Assembly: GCA_008933995.1 (NCBI GenBank)
Contig: WARS01000051.1
Coordinates: forward strand, 2,170,001 to 2,234,000
Source of the DNA: Datnioides undecimradiatus
Taxonomy: Eukaryota; Chordata; Actinopteri; Lobotiformes; Datnioididae
Length of the DNA: 64,000 nucleotides
Direction of reading: 5' to 3'
Shown here: piece by piece, positions 1-12,612 of the stretch
How positions within the stretch are numbered: position 1 is the stretch's first letter
Layout of the letters: each line of letters opens with the position of its first letter
Position numbers and translations under genes: made by a program
Notes under the pieces: model-generated
What the model was told of the DNA's origin: nothing
Database searches by the model: none
The model's input: only the letters and a program-made list of their open reading frames with translations

Positions 1-3000
1 CATTCAGGTTGTCATTGTCCACAATCTGAAGCTGCTCCCACATTACTGGCCGGGACTGACCCTCCAGCAGACTGAGACCTGTGAGGCAAACTTGGTGAGT
101 ACTGTAAATGTCAGGCTAAAAATCATTTGAACATTTGTAAAAGGTTTGCACATCTGTAGCGTGGCAATACAAGCATACCCATGTTCCAGGATACTCTGGG
201 TGCATTCGTGTCTGCAGCCCTTACAGACATATGAACAGTCATTGATGAGCTCTTCTCAAAGAAAAAATCATGAACTTCAAATTCCACCTGCATGGGGAGA
301 TTACAAAGATCTTCAGAAACACACAGTGACAACACCAACAACCATTGGTTTATATGCTGCACAAAGCAGGAGAAAGGTTGCTACCTCGTAATTCCTGCGT
401 TGGGTATGTGAGGTGTTTGGAGGTTGGTACCCAATGAGCATGTCGTTGAGATCCAGCCATGTAAAGGAGGAGATCGGGCGAGTGTGATCAGATAGATGGG
501 TAATGAAGCCTTCCGTGGGGGGCTTGGTGATGTTGAAAACCAAAAGCTGTTTGAGAGTTTCCTCGTCTTCAGCGTCTAGCGTTGCAGTGGAGAGCGGAGT
601 GAGGATGAACTGGTCCACTTCCAGGATAAACATGGACATGAAGGATGGTTTGGGAGGTTGGTTGGGCATTGCGCCGACTATTTGCACTGGAATCCAAGCA
701 TGTTCTGACTGCACAAGGAAAACAGTGACCAGCACTTCAAATTCAATTTTCCAATGTAGTGTAATGGTCAAATTATAAAACTCAGTCACCCAATAGCCAA
801 GTAGTACCATGTCTTGAAACGTGTCTACAAGATCCTTATATTACCTGATATACGCTGCCACTCCTAGTATCCTTGAGGTCCAGTCTGATTGCAATGTAGT
901 CTATGTCTGGAGATGGAGGGTCAATGTGCTGATACCTCAGCCCCATCACCAGGAAGTCATCACAGGGAATTTTGGTGAACTTCACTAGCTTCAGACCCTT
1001 CAGGCAGTCCTCGGACTTACACATCGCTCTGGCTTTATTATCTGAATAATTACAAAACCAAAGAGAGATGACGAATGTTTGCCATCACTTTTGTATTCTT
1101 GTGTTCAGGGTGATATTTAGATGTTACACTGCACCAGTGACAAATTTCATTCTACATATAGAGGCTATTATGATTGATTACCTTTTAACACTTCTGCTAT
1201 CTCTTAGTGACTTTTCAGAGGTTACCTAGCTGCTGGCGTAGGTGGATGAAGCTCTCTGGCTCGTCCCCCCTCTTTGTAGCTTTCTCTGGCTCTCCGGTGA
1301 CCAGTTGGCCATGGGCTGGCAGGTGGGTGTCGTGGCTACTGAGATGGATGCTACACTCCAGGCTTGACCTCTTCTCATAGTGGAAGGACACCACATTACC
1401 GTCCACAGCATCAGAGAGGCTGTAGAATTCAGGCACCTCCAGGGATTTGGGCCCCAGCTTTATCATGCTGCACTCAGGTTCCATAATGTCCACGTGGAGG
1501 GAAAACACCTCCATGTACGTCTCTGTCTCTGTGAACCTGGACAAAGACAAAAGGTGATCACACAAGCAAGGAGAGAAAAGAAAAAAGCCATCTCTTTCTT
1601 AACAATATCCAGGCGTTGTACCTGTACAGTCGAAGTTTGACAGTGTCCTCTTTTAACAGTGGACAGCCATTATGGACGTACTTCACCTCATCACCTAGAT
1701 AGTGGCAATCAAATACCTGAAGAAACAAAGGGAGAAACTGTAATCATTAAACACAATGTGCCAGCAAGAACCAACAGGACCCCTTAGTTAATAGTTTAAT
1801 TGGAAAAAGACCATGTAAGTATAATCATTACATAATGGTGACTGTAAAATGTAGTGTAACAGTAGCACAAGTATACAACATGTGATGTAAGTTAACTGCT
1901 GCTCATCTAAGAACAAGTGAGTTTGTAGCAGTACAACATCTAAGTGTAGGTGAATACCTTTGATTCAACTTTTCAGTTTTAAGTATGTAGTGTTTGTGAT
2001 AGTAGCTTCCATTATGTCCAGTCTGGAAACCAAAATCAGATTTATGGTAAATCCAGATTTAAAACCACAATTAAGATCCTACCCTCAGGCTATCTGCCAA
2101 AGACCGAATAAATACCAAATCAGGGAAGTATCAGGAAAGGAACGCTTCACAACTAAACATAAGGGCAAGAATACAATTTATATACAGTATTTGGAGGACA
2201 ATGTTTACTACTAATAAATAAATGGCAAACGAATATTTACATATATTGTTACAACAGAGCTTTACTTTGAAGGACACTTCTATTTTCCCTATAATCATGA
2301 CTAAATTACAAATTTCAAGAGACACTTTTGAATACTTCTGATTAACTCTGAACAGGGTGTTAAATATGACCAATAACTCAATGTAAAATCCTAATTTCAT
2401 ACATGCGTATTATAAGATGAGGTTGCAGTAAAGAATTGGAGATATGCCAGAAAATGACACAAAGTAAACTGAAATTAATGTTGTACTGTCAATGTAGATG
2501 GCTTGCTGGCTTGTCACCATCTTATATGTAACTCATGATATTGAGGTATGTGAAAGATATAAATTATATGGGGGCCTGGAATTAGTAAAGTGAATGTTTC
2601 AAGTTTAATTCATCATTCATTTTCTACAATTAACCAGGAAACAACTTGTCCTGGACGTTCAACAGAAGGCTGTCAGCACAGAATCATTAGATAGGAGACG
2701 GCCCGTCTACCTGAAAAACAAAGGAAGAAGCACAGACTGGCCTGTCCACCCTATGTTGCCCAAAATACCTCTCTGCTCTCGACTGAAGACAAGGAAGCTC
2801 AAGAAATTCAAAAAGGTTTTTACACTTAGCTTTGACTTGAACCCTAAAGCCAGCTAACAGCTGTATTTAGTTAATATCCCAGAATGTGCAGTAACCTAGT
2901 CAACCATGGCTGAACTTCTTGTGTTCTGACCTCCAGCTCCATCTTCATATTCAGCCTAATATTACAACACGTTGTAAATACAGCGTTGATGGCACAAGTT

Positions 3001-3535
3001 ACTTTGAAATTGTCAAATTTGTTTTCATTATTGTCTTCTCACAAATGAAAATACAAGTACCACCAGCAGATTTGGTAGGAACATGACAAGATCTGTGAGA
3101 ATCTGTGAGAAAATAAATCAAAGGGCCGCACCGAGCTCTTGTCATCAGTACAACACTAATAATAGATGACATAGCTTCCTACATGTTAGCTGTCAAACAG
3201 TGCTGTGGAAACTCTCCATCTCAGTTTTACTACTTGTGGTAAATGGCCTGGAATACCCTGGAGTTTTCATTGGAGAAGGATTTTTCCATTACCTGAGGCA
3301 TTAGTTTTCCCACTCGTTGAGTTATGGGCTCATTTAACACCACCTCCACCTTGCACGCATCCTTCTGTCGGGGAATATGGAACTGCAGGTCACCCTCCTG
3401 GAGGTAGGCTGCCTGCCCCCGTTTCACCTTTAAACCCTTATTGACTTTCACAAGGGAGCTGTGTGATGAGCAGGTCATTCCCAGCAGAAGCAGTGGAAGC
3501 AGGGTCCCGGCCAGCGTCTGACCCTGGGAACCCAT
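1..3535 (-). CDS. frem1: FREM1-like extracellular matrix protein, N-terminal part (7 coding exons; runs off left edge)
   Basis: FREM1 is a secreted basement-membrane protein of the FRAS1/FREM complex that anchors epithelium to mesenchyme. Coding exons in transcript order are 3535-3293, 1716-1622, 1536-1226, 1041-845, 708-385, 287-179 and 78-1; junctions are GT-AG and phases match. The start at 3535 is the first ATG and opens a signal peptide ([19 protein letters not shown]). Segments such as [61 protein letters not shown] and DTNAPRVSW follow the human FREM1 N-terminal region in order and lead into the first CSPG repeats. About 452 residues are encoded here; the remaining CSPG repeats, Calx-beta and lectin domains lie outside. 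FREM1 fits better than FREM2 (different N-terminus) or FREM3. I cannot tell frem1a from frem1b. Confidence 0.93.
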
Positions 3536-3736
3536 CACTGTTAGTCACGAGCTGACGTCCTGTAGGGTCTTCACAGACTGGCTCCAAACGGAAGTAGGAT
3601 CGCTTTCAGGAAACGCACGTCAGTCTGGATAACTAACAAATGTCTTTCTCTTGAGAAGAAGCTGCATTTTCTGCTGGTTGTATGTTGTGTCCTGACGTGT
3701 TTATGAGCTTTGAGCAGTTCACATGATCTTCAGGGG
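3536..3736 (-). other. frem1: frem1 5' UTR part of the start-codon exon (predicted)
   Basis: On the minus strand a strong acceptor (pyrimidine-rich tract ending TTCTTCCACAG) puts the exon start at 3736, about 200 bases before the ATG at 3535. This implies at least one upstream non-coding exon, as is common for FREM1. Two upstream ORFs lie here: ATG directly followed by TGA at 3724-3719, and a 15-residue ORF at 3667-3620. The exon boundary is inferred from the sequence alone. Confidence 0.5.
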
Positions 3737-4439
3737 CTGTGGAAGAAATTAAACAAGTTTCAGATTGTTGCATGACATAAATGAAAAAAATTTAATCTTT
3801 CTCACAACTTTAAAAACTCAGTTTGTACCCCGGTTTGTCCAAAACATGCAGAAACGAGGATTATAAACAGGTCTGACACCGTGTATGACTAAGGTCCACC
3901 TAAGAAGTCTACTTTTCACTCTCCTCCTTGCTCTATTTTGGTCTCCACCAACTCCACAACTCCTGACAAAATGATTTGGCACATTAGCTTCTACACGCTG
4001 CACTGTTTTCACCAGCTAGCAGCTAAATTTGTCTGCTGTATGGTTTGGGGGCAGGGAGTGAATTTTTTTCTGGAAAAGCTAGAACAAACTAAAAGCTCCA
4101 CAGGGAACTGCAGAGTTGGGTGTGGATTGTTGTCTGGTTTTTAGTGATTTTACACTGTGATTTCACATAAGCTCACATTCTCCCTCTGAAAGTTCTCCTG
4201 TGCTGAGGATATGTTCAGAAACAACAGTATTTCTTGATGAACAGCTGGGAACAGTGACGGTTTGCAGTATCTCAGAGCTAGGTTGGATACCAGCGATAAG
4301 TTACAAACACCAAAACCTAAACCTTTGTTTCCTGACTGTATCTAACAATGCCCACTAAACCTGAAGCAGCTGCACAGAAGTGTTGGGACAAGGGATACAA
4401 GGTAGTTCACTAAAAATAGATATAGCACATAACTCACCC

Positions 4440-4650
4440 TCAAACCCGAGAAATGTTTTTCATTACAGTCTAGGAGCATCAGGAGTGTTGGTCATCATAT
4501 TTCTGATCTTTGGATAGAGCCAGGCTCTCGGTTTTTATGTTTCCAGTCTTTATGCTAAGCAAGGCTAACTACACCCTGACTCCAGCACTGTGCTCACACA
4601 CAATATCAATCTTTACTTCTCACTCGCTTAAAGAAACCCGATAAGCTTAT
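4440..4650 (-). repeat. Percomorph interspersed repeat, copy 1
   Basis: Bases 4515-4580 (a stretch with GCCAGGCTCT, TTTCCAGTCTTTATGCTAAGC and AAGGCTAACT) are the reverse complement of a sequence family I recognise as very common in percomorph genomes. A second copy, in the opposite orientation, lies at 50970-51420 in slc1a1 intron 1. The edges and the class (SINE- or MITE-like) are uncertain. Confidence 0.6.
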
Positions 4651-5357
4651 CTTTCAAACGGTTTTCCTTTTTGCAGAAGAACTCAATCATATAAGTGCTG
4701 TTGCATGTGGTAAAAGGTTTTACTTTACATGCTACTATAGAGAGTATAAACTCCAGCATCAGTTCTCCATTATCATCACTTTTATATCTGTTAAGAAGCA
4801 CCACAAGAAACGTTATAATTAGGCAGAACTACTATTTCAACAAGCTGAAGCATGAATGAGCACCAATATAACCACACCACTGCTAGTTTATGACAACAAC
4901 CGGAAAGTACAGTTGCTGTTCATTGTTGTTGTAATTATATGACGGGGAACAGCAAGAGTTTTTGACCAGCTTCAGGCACGTTCCAGATCTCTATTAACAG
5001 ACTTTTGTGACTTGTTCTGCGCTCAGGTTGCCAGGAAATATGTTCATTATGCACAAATGTTGGACTTTCCCTGAGGCAAACCAGGCTCTTTGGTAATGGC
5101 ATGATGTTTTCAGTGAACTTCGACCTTTATATAGTGTGACTCCTAACATGGGTCTTTCCACTATAGAAGACTTAATCTCTGCTGAAGTCAGCATGATTAT
5201 TAAAAGCAGTAGGGGACAAACATTCTATAAAACTCTCATTAAAACGTCCTTTAATATGACCTAAGGGCGCCTCATATCGTCCCCCCTCTTTTGCAATCAT
5301 AGCCTGTTTTCATTCAGTGTTCTGTTCTGCTATTGGCTGCTTGAACCTAGTTTCCTT

Positions 5358-5663
5358 TCACCACAGGGATTGATTGAAGTTTAAATGTACCTCGACCCTG
5401 TAGACCCCACTAGGATGTGTGGTGGTGTTTAAAAAATAAAAGGCTTCAGATGCCATCCTGCCACATTCCTTCAACACTTCTCTAGGACACCTATCCAGGA
5501 CCTCACACAGAAAGCAGCTTGGACAGAAAAGCACCTTATAATCAGCCTCTGCATTGGGGAACATGTTATGGCTTGTCCCCATGAACAATGCTTGTTTTGA
5601 AGGAAAGATCATGTTCAAGGAGCTGAGTGCAAAAACAGGATTCCCAATGGCCACATCCCCCAT
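5358..5663 (-). other. Unrecognised 101-codon open frame, probably not a gene
   Basis: An open frame on the minus strand begins MGDVAIGNPVFAL. I see no domain, signal peptide or membrane segment, and no paired splice sites linking it to another exon. It lies just beside the Tc1-like fossil, so it may be part of an old repeat. Listed because it is among the longer open frames of the gap. Confidence 0.15.
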
Positions 5664-5999
5664 ACACTTCCATCTCAGACCCCATCCAGGGTGCTAGTTA
5701 GTCCTTAGACAACTCTCAGCAAAATCTTGACAGTTCACTTAAAAAGGCTAAAAAGCCTCAAAGCGAATTTGAGGGATCATCATTTGTGGGCCCTCTTTCA
5801 CATTACGCATCATTTTTTCAAAAGTAAATATAAATAAATTAATAGTGTTACTATTGGAAAAAGGAAGACTACAAGCAAGTACAGTCATTAATGTGTGTAC
5901 TTACAGATGGTGCCATACTCTATATAACAAAGGTACTTGGACCCCACATGGTTCAGAGTGCATGTGGTCTTGGCCTGTTTGGTTTTGATGCGTTCCTCC

Positions 6000-6225
6000 A
6001 ACTTTCTCACAACAGTTTGTGTTTGTCCCTTTTCCTGCTTTAACATGACTTTGCCCTTTTACACAGAGGCAGCTCCATGAAGATAACCCAGTCTGATGTG
6101 GAAGAACTTGACCTGCTCAAAGAACTGATGTCAACCCCATCCAACACCTCTGGGATGAGCCAGACCCAATCACCTACCATCAGTGTCGGACCTCAGTGAT
6201 GTTCTTGTACCTTAGTGGAGGCCTG
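6000..6225 (+). mobile_element. Degraded Tc1/mariner-like transposase fragment
   Basis: DNA from about 6030 to 6215 follows the C-terminal part of fish Tc1-like transposases. It has a CTGCTTTAACATGACTTTGCCC stretch, then a GTGGAAGAACTTGACC stretch, then TCAACCCCATCCAACACCTC with TGGGATGAG (the DLNPIQHLWDE region of intact elements), then the TCAGTGTCGGACCTCAGTGATG stretch (SVPDLT). Stops and indels break the frame, and I could not find terminal inverted repeats, so this is an inactive relic. Confidence 0.65.
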
Positions 6226-8104
6226 TTAATGCCTCTGATTTTGTTTACAACCTTTCAATCACAGTGTTTCTATTGTGTAATTTCATAAATAGTACAATGA
6301 AAGCAAATTTTAAAGACCCACTAGTCCACACATGTCTACATACCATGAGGTTTTTTGAGTAACAGCTGTAGAGCAAACCAAAGTCCAACTGCATGCCAGA
6401 GATGAGAGTAGATCACATTTGAGGAGATAAGACCCTGTCCAGCATTGTGTCACACTGAAGCATGTTGCTGCTATTTACTCTCTTTTTGATGGCTCAGAGG
6501 CCTCAGTAATCTGTCCTGTTGCAGATTTGGATGGCCCACCGACTCATGTGGGTCCCAGTGGGGAATCTGCAGATGGGAGGTGGGAGTGCTGGGAAAGGTC
6601 CTAATGTTAAGCTGCCTGGAGCAGTCTGAGGGTCCTGTCCCTGTTTGTAGTTGATCCTCTTCCTGTTTTGGCAGAGCTTCACGTTACAGTCACTATACAA
6701 TATAACAGCAACACGACGCAGCCAGGGAGGCATCCTCTTTCCTGTCACGTCGGGTGCTGTGAATTCAGATCCTAGACAGACGGGTAAAGAGCAGCAAGCT
6801 CAACTTGAATTAACCTCACATGTCAGGAGCGAACTGTTTTCTGTACTGACATGCCATTCAGCGGGAGGCTCAGCATCTGCAGAGTGTCAGAAAGAGCAGG
6901 TCTAATGACAGACTAGATTTACATTCCCATAAGCCCGTGGTAGTACAACATGCACTCCCTAATCCAGACCTAAACAAAACATCACAGCTGCATGGTATGG
7001 TGCCACTCTCTCCAGCCGAGTCACGTCCTCTTAAAGGTGTATGTTGGGATTATCTTACAGGTGAGGAGGAGTCCTGCTCATCCTGTGAAAGCAGTTATTA
7101 CATGTCTTCTGTGGTTTTAGGGGGAGCCTCCCAAGGTCTGATCCCAGCACCACTTCAGAGCCAAATAAATTCATTCCAGTGGCTGCGCAAACAGAGGTTC
7201 AGTAAATCCATCTGATCTTTAACGGTAAATTAAACTGTTGACTGAAAGCAAAACGTCTCAGCAGGTTTCACCTTAATAGGAGTAGAAAGCGCATGTACAG
7301 CTCTCCTATTCCAGTAGTGGGCTGAGTAAACACAATGAAAAATAAGCTGCTGAGATGCAGAATGCAGGATTTCCTACATTAACTGTATATTCAGCAGGAG
7401 CACACCAACAGCTGCAGCATCAATACAAGCTCCAGTCAATCTGTCACATGGTCTGTGATGCTTTCAATATTTAAACATGAATTGAAATTAACAATACTAA
7501 TAAGCAGTGGCTCCAGCTGTCATAGCCGTGAGGATATGTTAGCCTTAATGCAACATTGTTGTAACGTGCTAACGCAGTTTGTAAAGCTGGGAAGCTGTGA
7601 GCTACACAGCCACTGGGCCTGGCCGGTACATTCCCAGCGAGCTCGCGTGTTAACGGTTAGCCTGGCAGTCACTTTATGCAGCCGGCCAGCCTGGTACGTA
7701 GTTACTAAGTCACCAAGCTTTCCACCATCTGTTTCACACGTACATGCTGATCAACCTCTCCACAGCACTTTCTGGTGTTAAAGCAAGAAGATGTAACTTT
7801 AGCTGAACAGCAGCCACTGTCACCAAAAGTAGCAATTACTGCAGAGCAGTAAAAGCTAAAATGCACTGAGCCAGTAACACAAATAGAAAAGAGTTAGAAA
7901 GTGACAGGCAGTACTGTCAGACATGCACCGCAGAGTTGAACTTGCTAACATCAGCCAACAACACAACCCTGGGTAAGACAGTGGGATCCAAAATTCTGAG
8001 TGTTATTGAACAAAGCAAAGCTTATTATAAATTCATATCTTCATATAACTTACAAAGTTGTATGATTCAACCTTATGAGCAAACATTTCTTTACTTTTGA
8101 TTCA

Positions 8105-8245
8105 ACCTCTGATGATGTCATCAGGGTTATCTCAGCTTTGAAACTACAGCAAAAAACAGGGTTACAATGCGTGGATGTTGAGTATTAAATGTGGAACATT
8201 TACCAGGCTGGGAGGGGCTGATGAAACCTACATGGAGATACACCA
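8105..8245. repeat. Possible interspersed repeat
   Basis: The stretch with GATGATGTCATCAGGGTTATC followed by GGCTGGGAGGGGCTGATGAAACC resembles sequence I associate with fish interspersed repeats. There is only one copy in this window and no terminal structure is visible, so the call is weak. Confidence 0.25.
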
Positions 8246-8749
8246 GGGCCTAAAAGTCTCTGCTGCTTAGATGTCAACCATTCATTACAAAAACAGTGTT
8301 TTTAATAAATGACTTTGATGGTTTCATAGCTGAAAAATATACTGCATACATCATAAATTTTGGAAAGAGGGAGGACTGAGACCATATACCAGCTGGGAAA
8401 AACATGTGCTTTCTGTCTGTTTACTCCTCCTCCCCTTTGGAGAGAGGACATAACACAAGCATTAAATGCTGATCACACATCATATAGGTCACATAGCATC
8501 TCATAACTCCACCACATTCTAAGGAGCCCCTCCATAACCCAGCTGAATTTCATCCTGACTTTCCCAAACCGCAAACTAGCAATGAGCGCAAAACACACAG
8601 CTGCGAGGGAATGCAATGTGTCACATAACAAGTGGCTTCGCTCCACAGCTGGGAACGTCTGCTGCATCCACTCACAGCCACGGCTTCTTCTTCTAATCTT
8701 AATAATGACAGGGTCCTTAGCAGCCGGCAATTTTCAAAGAAAGATGGGG

Positions 8750-8804
8750 GAAGAAGAAGAACAAGAAGAACAAGAACAAGAAGAAGAAGAATAAGAAGAA
8801 GAAG
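8750..8804 (+). repeat. Purine (GAA/GAACAA) microsatellite
   Basis: An imperfect tandem array of AAG, AAC and AAGAAG units. The leucine-rich and glutamate-rich open frames across it are artefacts of the repeat. Confidence 0.9.
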
Positions 8805-9339
8805 GTATTCTGCTGAAAACATGAGTGGATAACATTTGGCTGCTGTCCAGAACCATGGTCCAGAATGTGCAGCAGAGAGCTAAGAAGCTACCAGATAGTC
8901 CCTACCTGCTAGAAACAAGAGCTGGGTATGTGACAGATGGGTGAAAGTGCAGCTTTGTTTGAATGTTGCAGAGACAGAAGCACGTTTGTGCGGTCTCACA
9001 ACCATTTTACCCATAAATACACCCTCAAGGAAGATGATCAGTAGGTAAGCAGTTCCGTCAAATGTATACCTGGCTATGATAGTTCCCACCAAGTGCTTAC
9101 AACGTTATATTAAAATATTACTGCAGGACTTTGATGAGGCGTCTGTTGATTGGTTGATGACTTTTGAGACGCTCATCAAAATCATGAATAAAGAGACACA
9201 GGGAGCCACATCAAAACAAGAAAAACACCAAAACTAGAGGCAGAAGAAGGAGGAGGCATCAGAGCAAACATCTCATTAGGTTCCTGAAGAAGAAAGGTCC
9301 CCAGTGGTGATCGCCACATGCATTTAGACATGTCCTTAC

Positions 9340-9605
9340 CTGATCTGCTAACATCTGGCGATTCTCCTTCCTCCTCCCTACCTGCCTGCTCTCCGCAGCG
9401 TTCAACAAGCAAACTACCTCATTGACAGAATCTCGCTCGCTCCTCAGCGACAAACTCCACCCACAAGGGAGTGAGATGAGTAGGGAGGGAGGAGGAGGGA
9501 GGGACGGAGGCCGAGGGCAGGAAGAGCTGACGGAGGAGGCCTTCCTCCTCTTGCTGCTGCCGTGGGATCGGTTATCGGAGCGGAAAAACCTAAAGACAAA
9601 CACGG
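9340..9605 (-). promoter_or_regulatory. Candidate upstream promoter / non-coding first exon of frem1
   Basis: A GC-rich block ends, on the minus strand, in a consensus donor (AGCAGATCAG|GTAAGG; last exon base 9340). It could pair with the acceptor at 3736 that begins the frem1 start-codon exon. The block has a G-quadruplex-capable run on the plus strand at 9483-9503. No TATA box was seen. The link to frem1 is inferred from splice-site logic and position only; it may belong to an unrelated transcript. Confidence 0.3.
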
Positions 9606-12459
9606 AGCCCTGAGATCAAAGACGGGTCCAAAGTGCCTGGTGGTTTAAGGAACAGCTTTGTCATTATTGAGTAGAGAGGAGCAAAGATAAAAGGCTTAAC
9701 GCTGCACTAATGTAAGGGAAGCACCAAAAAGAGACAGAATGGACTTTATCTGCTCTATGAAAGGACACACACACTGTGGAGCTGCTGCCCAGTGGTGTAA
9801 ACCTGGAAAAAACACAAAAGGCATGAAAAAACATCCCAACTTAACAAAAACTTGGATATTTTCATCGTCATTATTAAAGGTTGCCTGTGTGTGATGTCAA
9901 AGTTCTTGCAGTGAGGAACAGAACGTGATCTCTGCAGCTCCTCAGCACTGCGGACCTTTTTAGGTTCCTTTAGCTTTAGTTTTGCCTCTCTGCTCACATC
10001 GAAAATGTTTCCAATCAGCGTCAGAAAGCTATCTTTATAGTGAAAGCTCTAATAAATGAATCGTCCATGATCTGCTCAGCACCAAACAGCAGGCAGACCC
10101 GGGTTAATGTAGTGGAAGCTTTAGCAGCTAAAGATATTCTGTATCTGGGAGCTGGTGGAGACCAAAACTGGAACTAACTTCAGTTTAGACTTCCTCTGTA
10201 GGCACAATGCCCTGAAGTAACCTCTGATTTGGCACTGTGCAATCAAAATTGAATTAAAGTGAATTGGACTGAACTGATTTGAACATCATAAAGTCTTAAG
10301 TATAACTCTATATATTTTGAAGTAGCCTAACATTTGTCTTAACAGCTGTATGACAGCAAAAAACCAAATCCAACAATGAAAGTAGAACTCAAAGTCAAAT
10401 TTCAACAATAGCTATTATCAGCGTTCACATCCAACCAGAGGGACTGTCATAACGTTGTGCTGCGATTTAAAAAAAACACATCACAGAGGAGTTTTGAAAT
10501 AATTCCATTTTAAAATTAAGCACTCAAATCCAGAAAAATGAATAAAATGTATTTTAAGTTTCGTGTTTTCTTCTTTTTTAACTCAGGGCGAAACCTCCTC
10601 TGAACACCACCAGCAGGTGCTCATTAAGTTCAAAGCTGGATGATAGTCACTGACTCAAGTGAGCGCATCAACAGTTTTATCAGCTCTTCTCGTATCAGTG
10701 TTTAGAGGAATGTTAGCGGGTGTTCTCCCACCCCCTCAGTGGAAATGACTCCTTTATCGTTTGACCAAAATAATATTTAAAACAAGACTGAAGCTGTGCG
10801 GCTGTGTGGTTACTCATTACGCCCAAAGTGATGAAAGTGATGGTTTAGCTGCTCTAACGGCTGGAGGAGGTTTAAACAGATGAATGTGTACAGTATGCGG
10901 CTTTCGTCAGTTGGGATGGATTTGAATTGAATGTGCTGGTCGTTGCTCTGGACCGCACTCAGTCCTGCACGATGCGGCCTCCGTGCAACATGAAGTGCGC
11001 TCCTCTCTGGAGACCTGAACATGCCTCAGATGTAGTTGACAGAGAACTAGCAGCACATATAAAACCCTACTAATGCTGAGTCTGCAAATTCCATTTCATT
11101 AAATATATTAAATACATATAACTAATCCACTTTACTACACTTGGACTGATGTGTGTTGTGGTATATGAAGGATACACCTCATCTAAGGAAGGAAAAGACC
11201 AAGCTTCTGAAACACTGTCTGCATATCAGCACTTCAGTTATGAGCTTTGTTCATTCTGACCCACACTGAGTCACCAAGCGCCAAACCAGGGTCGCGTAAC
11301 CGTGGCTGTCTGCAATGCAAACCAGCCGAGAAGACTTACTGTACTTACTGGACAGGCCCTGCATTAGAAGCAAACATATTTTACAGTATGCTAGTCGCTG
11401 GGTGAAGAGTTGCTGCATGTTGCAAGTGAGTATAAAGTCCTGATCTTCAGTAGGCAGTCATCAGCAGGTCAACACTGACACAGTACTGTACTGACACTGT
11501 ATTGGCTCAATTTTACAAGTTTGAGCTTACTATTATTTTGTAATATATTACTTTATATAAATCATCAGAGCTTTATCTGAAAATAAAGAATTTACAAAAT
11601 AAACTCTCTGAACCTTGGAAAACTGATTGTATTATTTGGTTCAAAGCTAAGTCCTCTGAGCTCAGTGTTACAAGTGATGCTGAAACGTGTGTGAAGTTCT
11701 CTGTGAGGCTGTGAGTCGGACAGATCCCTCACTGAGCAGACGGACACAAAGAGCCGCTGCCGAGACGAACCAGAAAATCACATTTGTGGCATTTATGGAC
11801 GAGGAAACCCTGAAACCGTTAGGCTGAACCTGCAGGACACGGCCCAGCAGCGCCCCCAAGAGGGTCACTGCTAAACTACTTACCCCATGTATCATGTTGG
11901 TCACTCACAATACAAAGAATTACAAGAGCTTTAGTGTTAACATGATGGGATCAAAATGAGAGAATGACTCACAGTTACATGTATGTGAATGTGTGTTTGT
12001 TAGCATGTGTGCCCGGTGAGGTGTATGCAGGGGTTATGTGTATATGAGTGTTACAGGTGGGAATGTGTGTGTAGGTATGTATTAAAGTATCCTATGCATG
12101 TACCAACATGTAGTATGTATATATATATGTATGAGTATATGTAGATAGAGAGATACAGATTATTAATATACTGTACTGTTGACTTGATTAACAGTGTTAT
12201 ATGTCAGAATATCCTACTCACCTGTGACTTGTGTTGCTACTTTAATTCCTAGAAAGAGGACAACAATGGAGATAAGTTATTCTTTAATAAATGTGCAAAT
12301 GGTCCGGCATATATTTTGAAATATATTTTTAAAATGCATTTCAATATAACCTCTGTTATTTTCCCATCTTTCCTTTGTTGAGCCTGCTGCTCCACACTGT
12401 GGCTCATTACAGTGTTTGTCCAAAGGAAGCTGAGGAACATTCCTCAGATTCAGAGGAGG
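9606..12459. other. Intergenic stretch, no gene recognised
   Basis: Only short open frames without domain features occur. The DNA is AT-rich with small TA/TG-rich runs (for example near 12115-12135). It separates the frem1 5' side from the TGF-beta-like gene, the two being divergent. Confidence 0.5.
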
Positions 12460-12612
12460 ATGGCCTCACTCAGTCCTGACAGCCCCTGTGGTTCCTGCAT
12501 GCCTGAGTGCACAGGCTGCTGCAACCGGCCTGCCAGGTGGACGTTTCAGCAGCAGACACAGGATCGTATGAGACCGCTTGGAAACTACTCATACAACTGC
12601 ATATACATCAGA
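12460..12612 (+). other. Possible in-frame N-terminal extension of the prodomain-like protein
   Basis: The exon 1 frame stays open upstream, with another ATG at 12460 that would add 51 residues, including a cysteine cluster (CGSCMPECTGCC). A start there would place the signal peptide internally, perhaps as a membrane anchor. I favour 12613 because it gives a normal signal peptide; the transcript start is unknown. Confidence 0.3.

Larger units (their letters stand above)
3740..9339. other. Region without a convincing gene; probably frem1 5' UTR intron or intergenic
   Basis: Only short ORFs without recognisable domains are present. The stretch holds a percomorph repeat (4440-4650), a degraded Tc1/mariner-like fragment (6000-6225), a possible repeat (8105-8245) and a GAA-type purine tract (8750-8804). 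If the candidate exon near 9340-9600 is frem1 exon 1, this is its first intron. Confidence 0.5.

Noticed and set aside
6503-6905. Overlapping open frames on both strands
   Set aside because: No splice-consistent structure or domain could be assigned, so a gene cannot be supported.
8550-8822. Leucine-rich and glutamate-rich open frames over a GAA tract
   Set aside because: Both are translations of a purine microsatellite, not genes.
9259-9603. 114-codon serine/proline-rich minus-strand frame
   Set aside because: It reads across the GC-rich candidate exon, has no recognisable domain and shows repeat-like composition.
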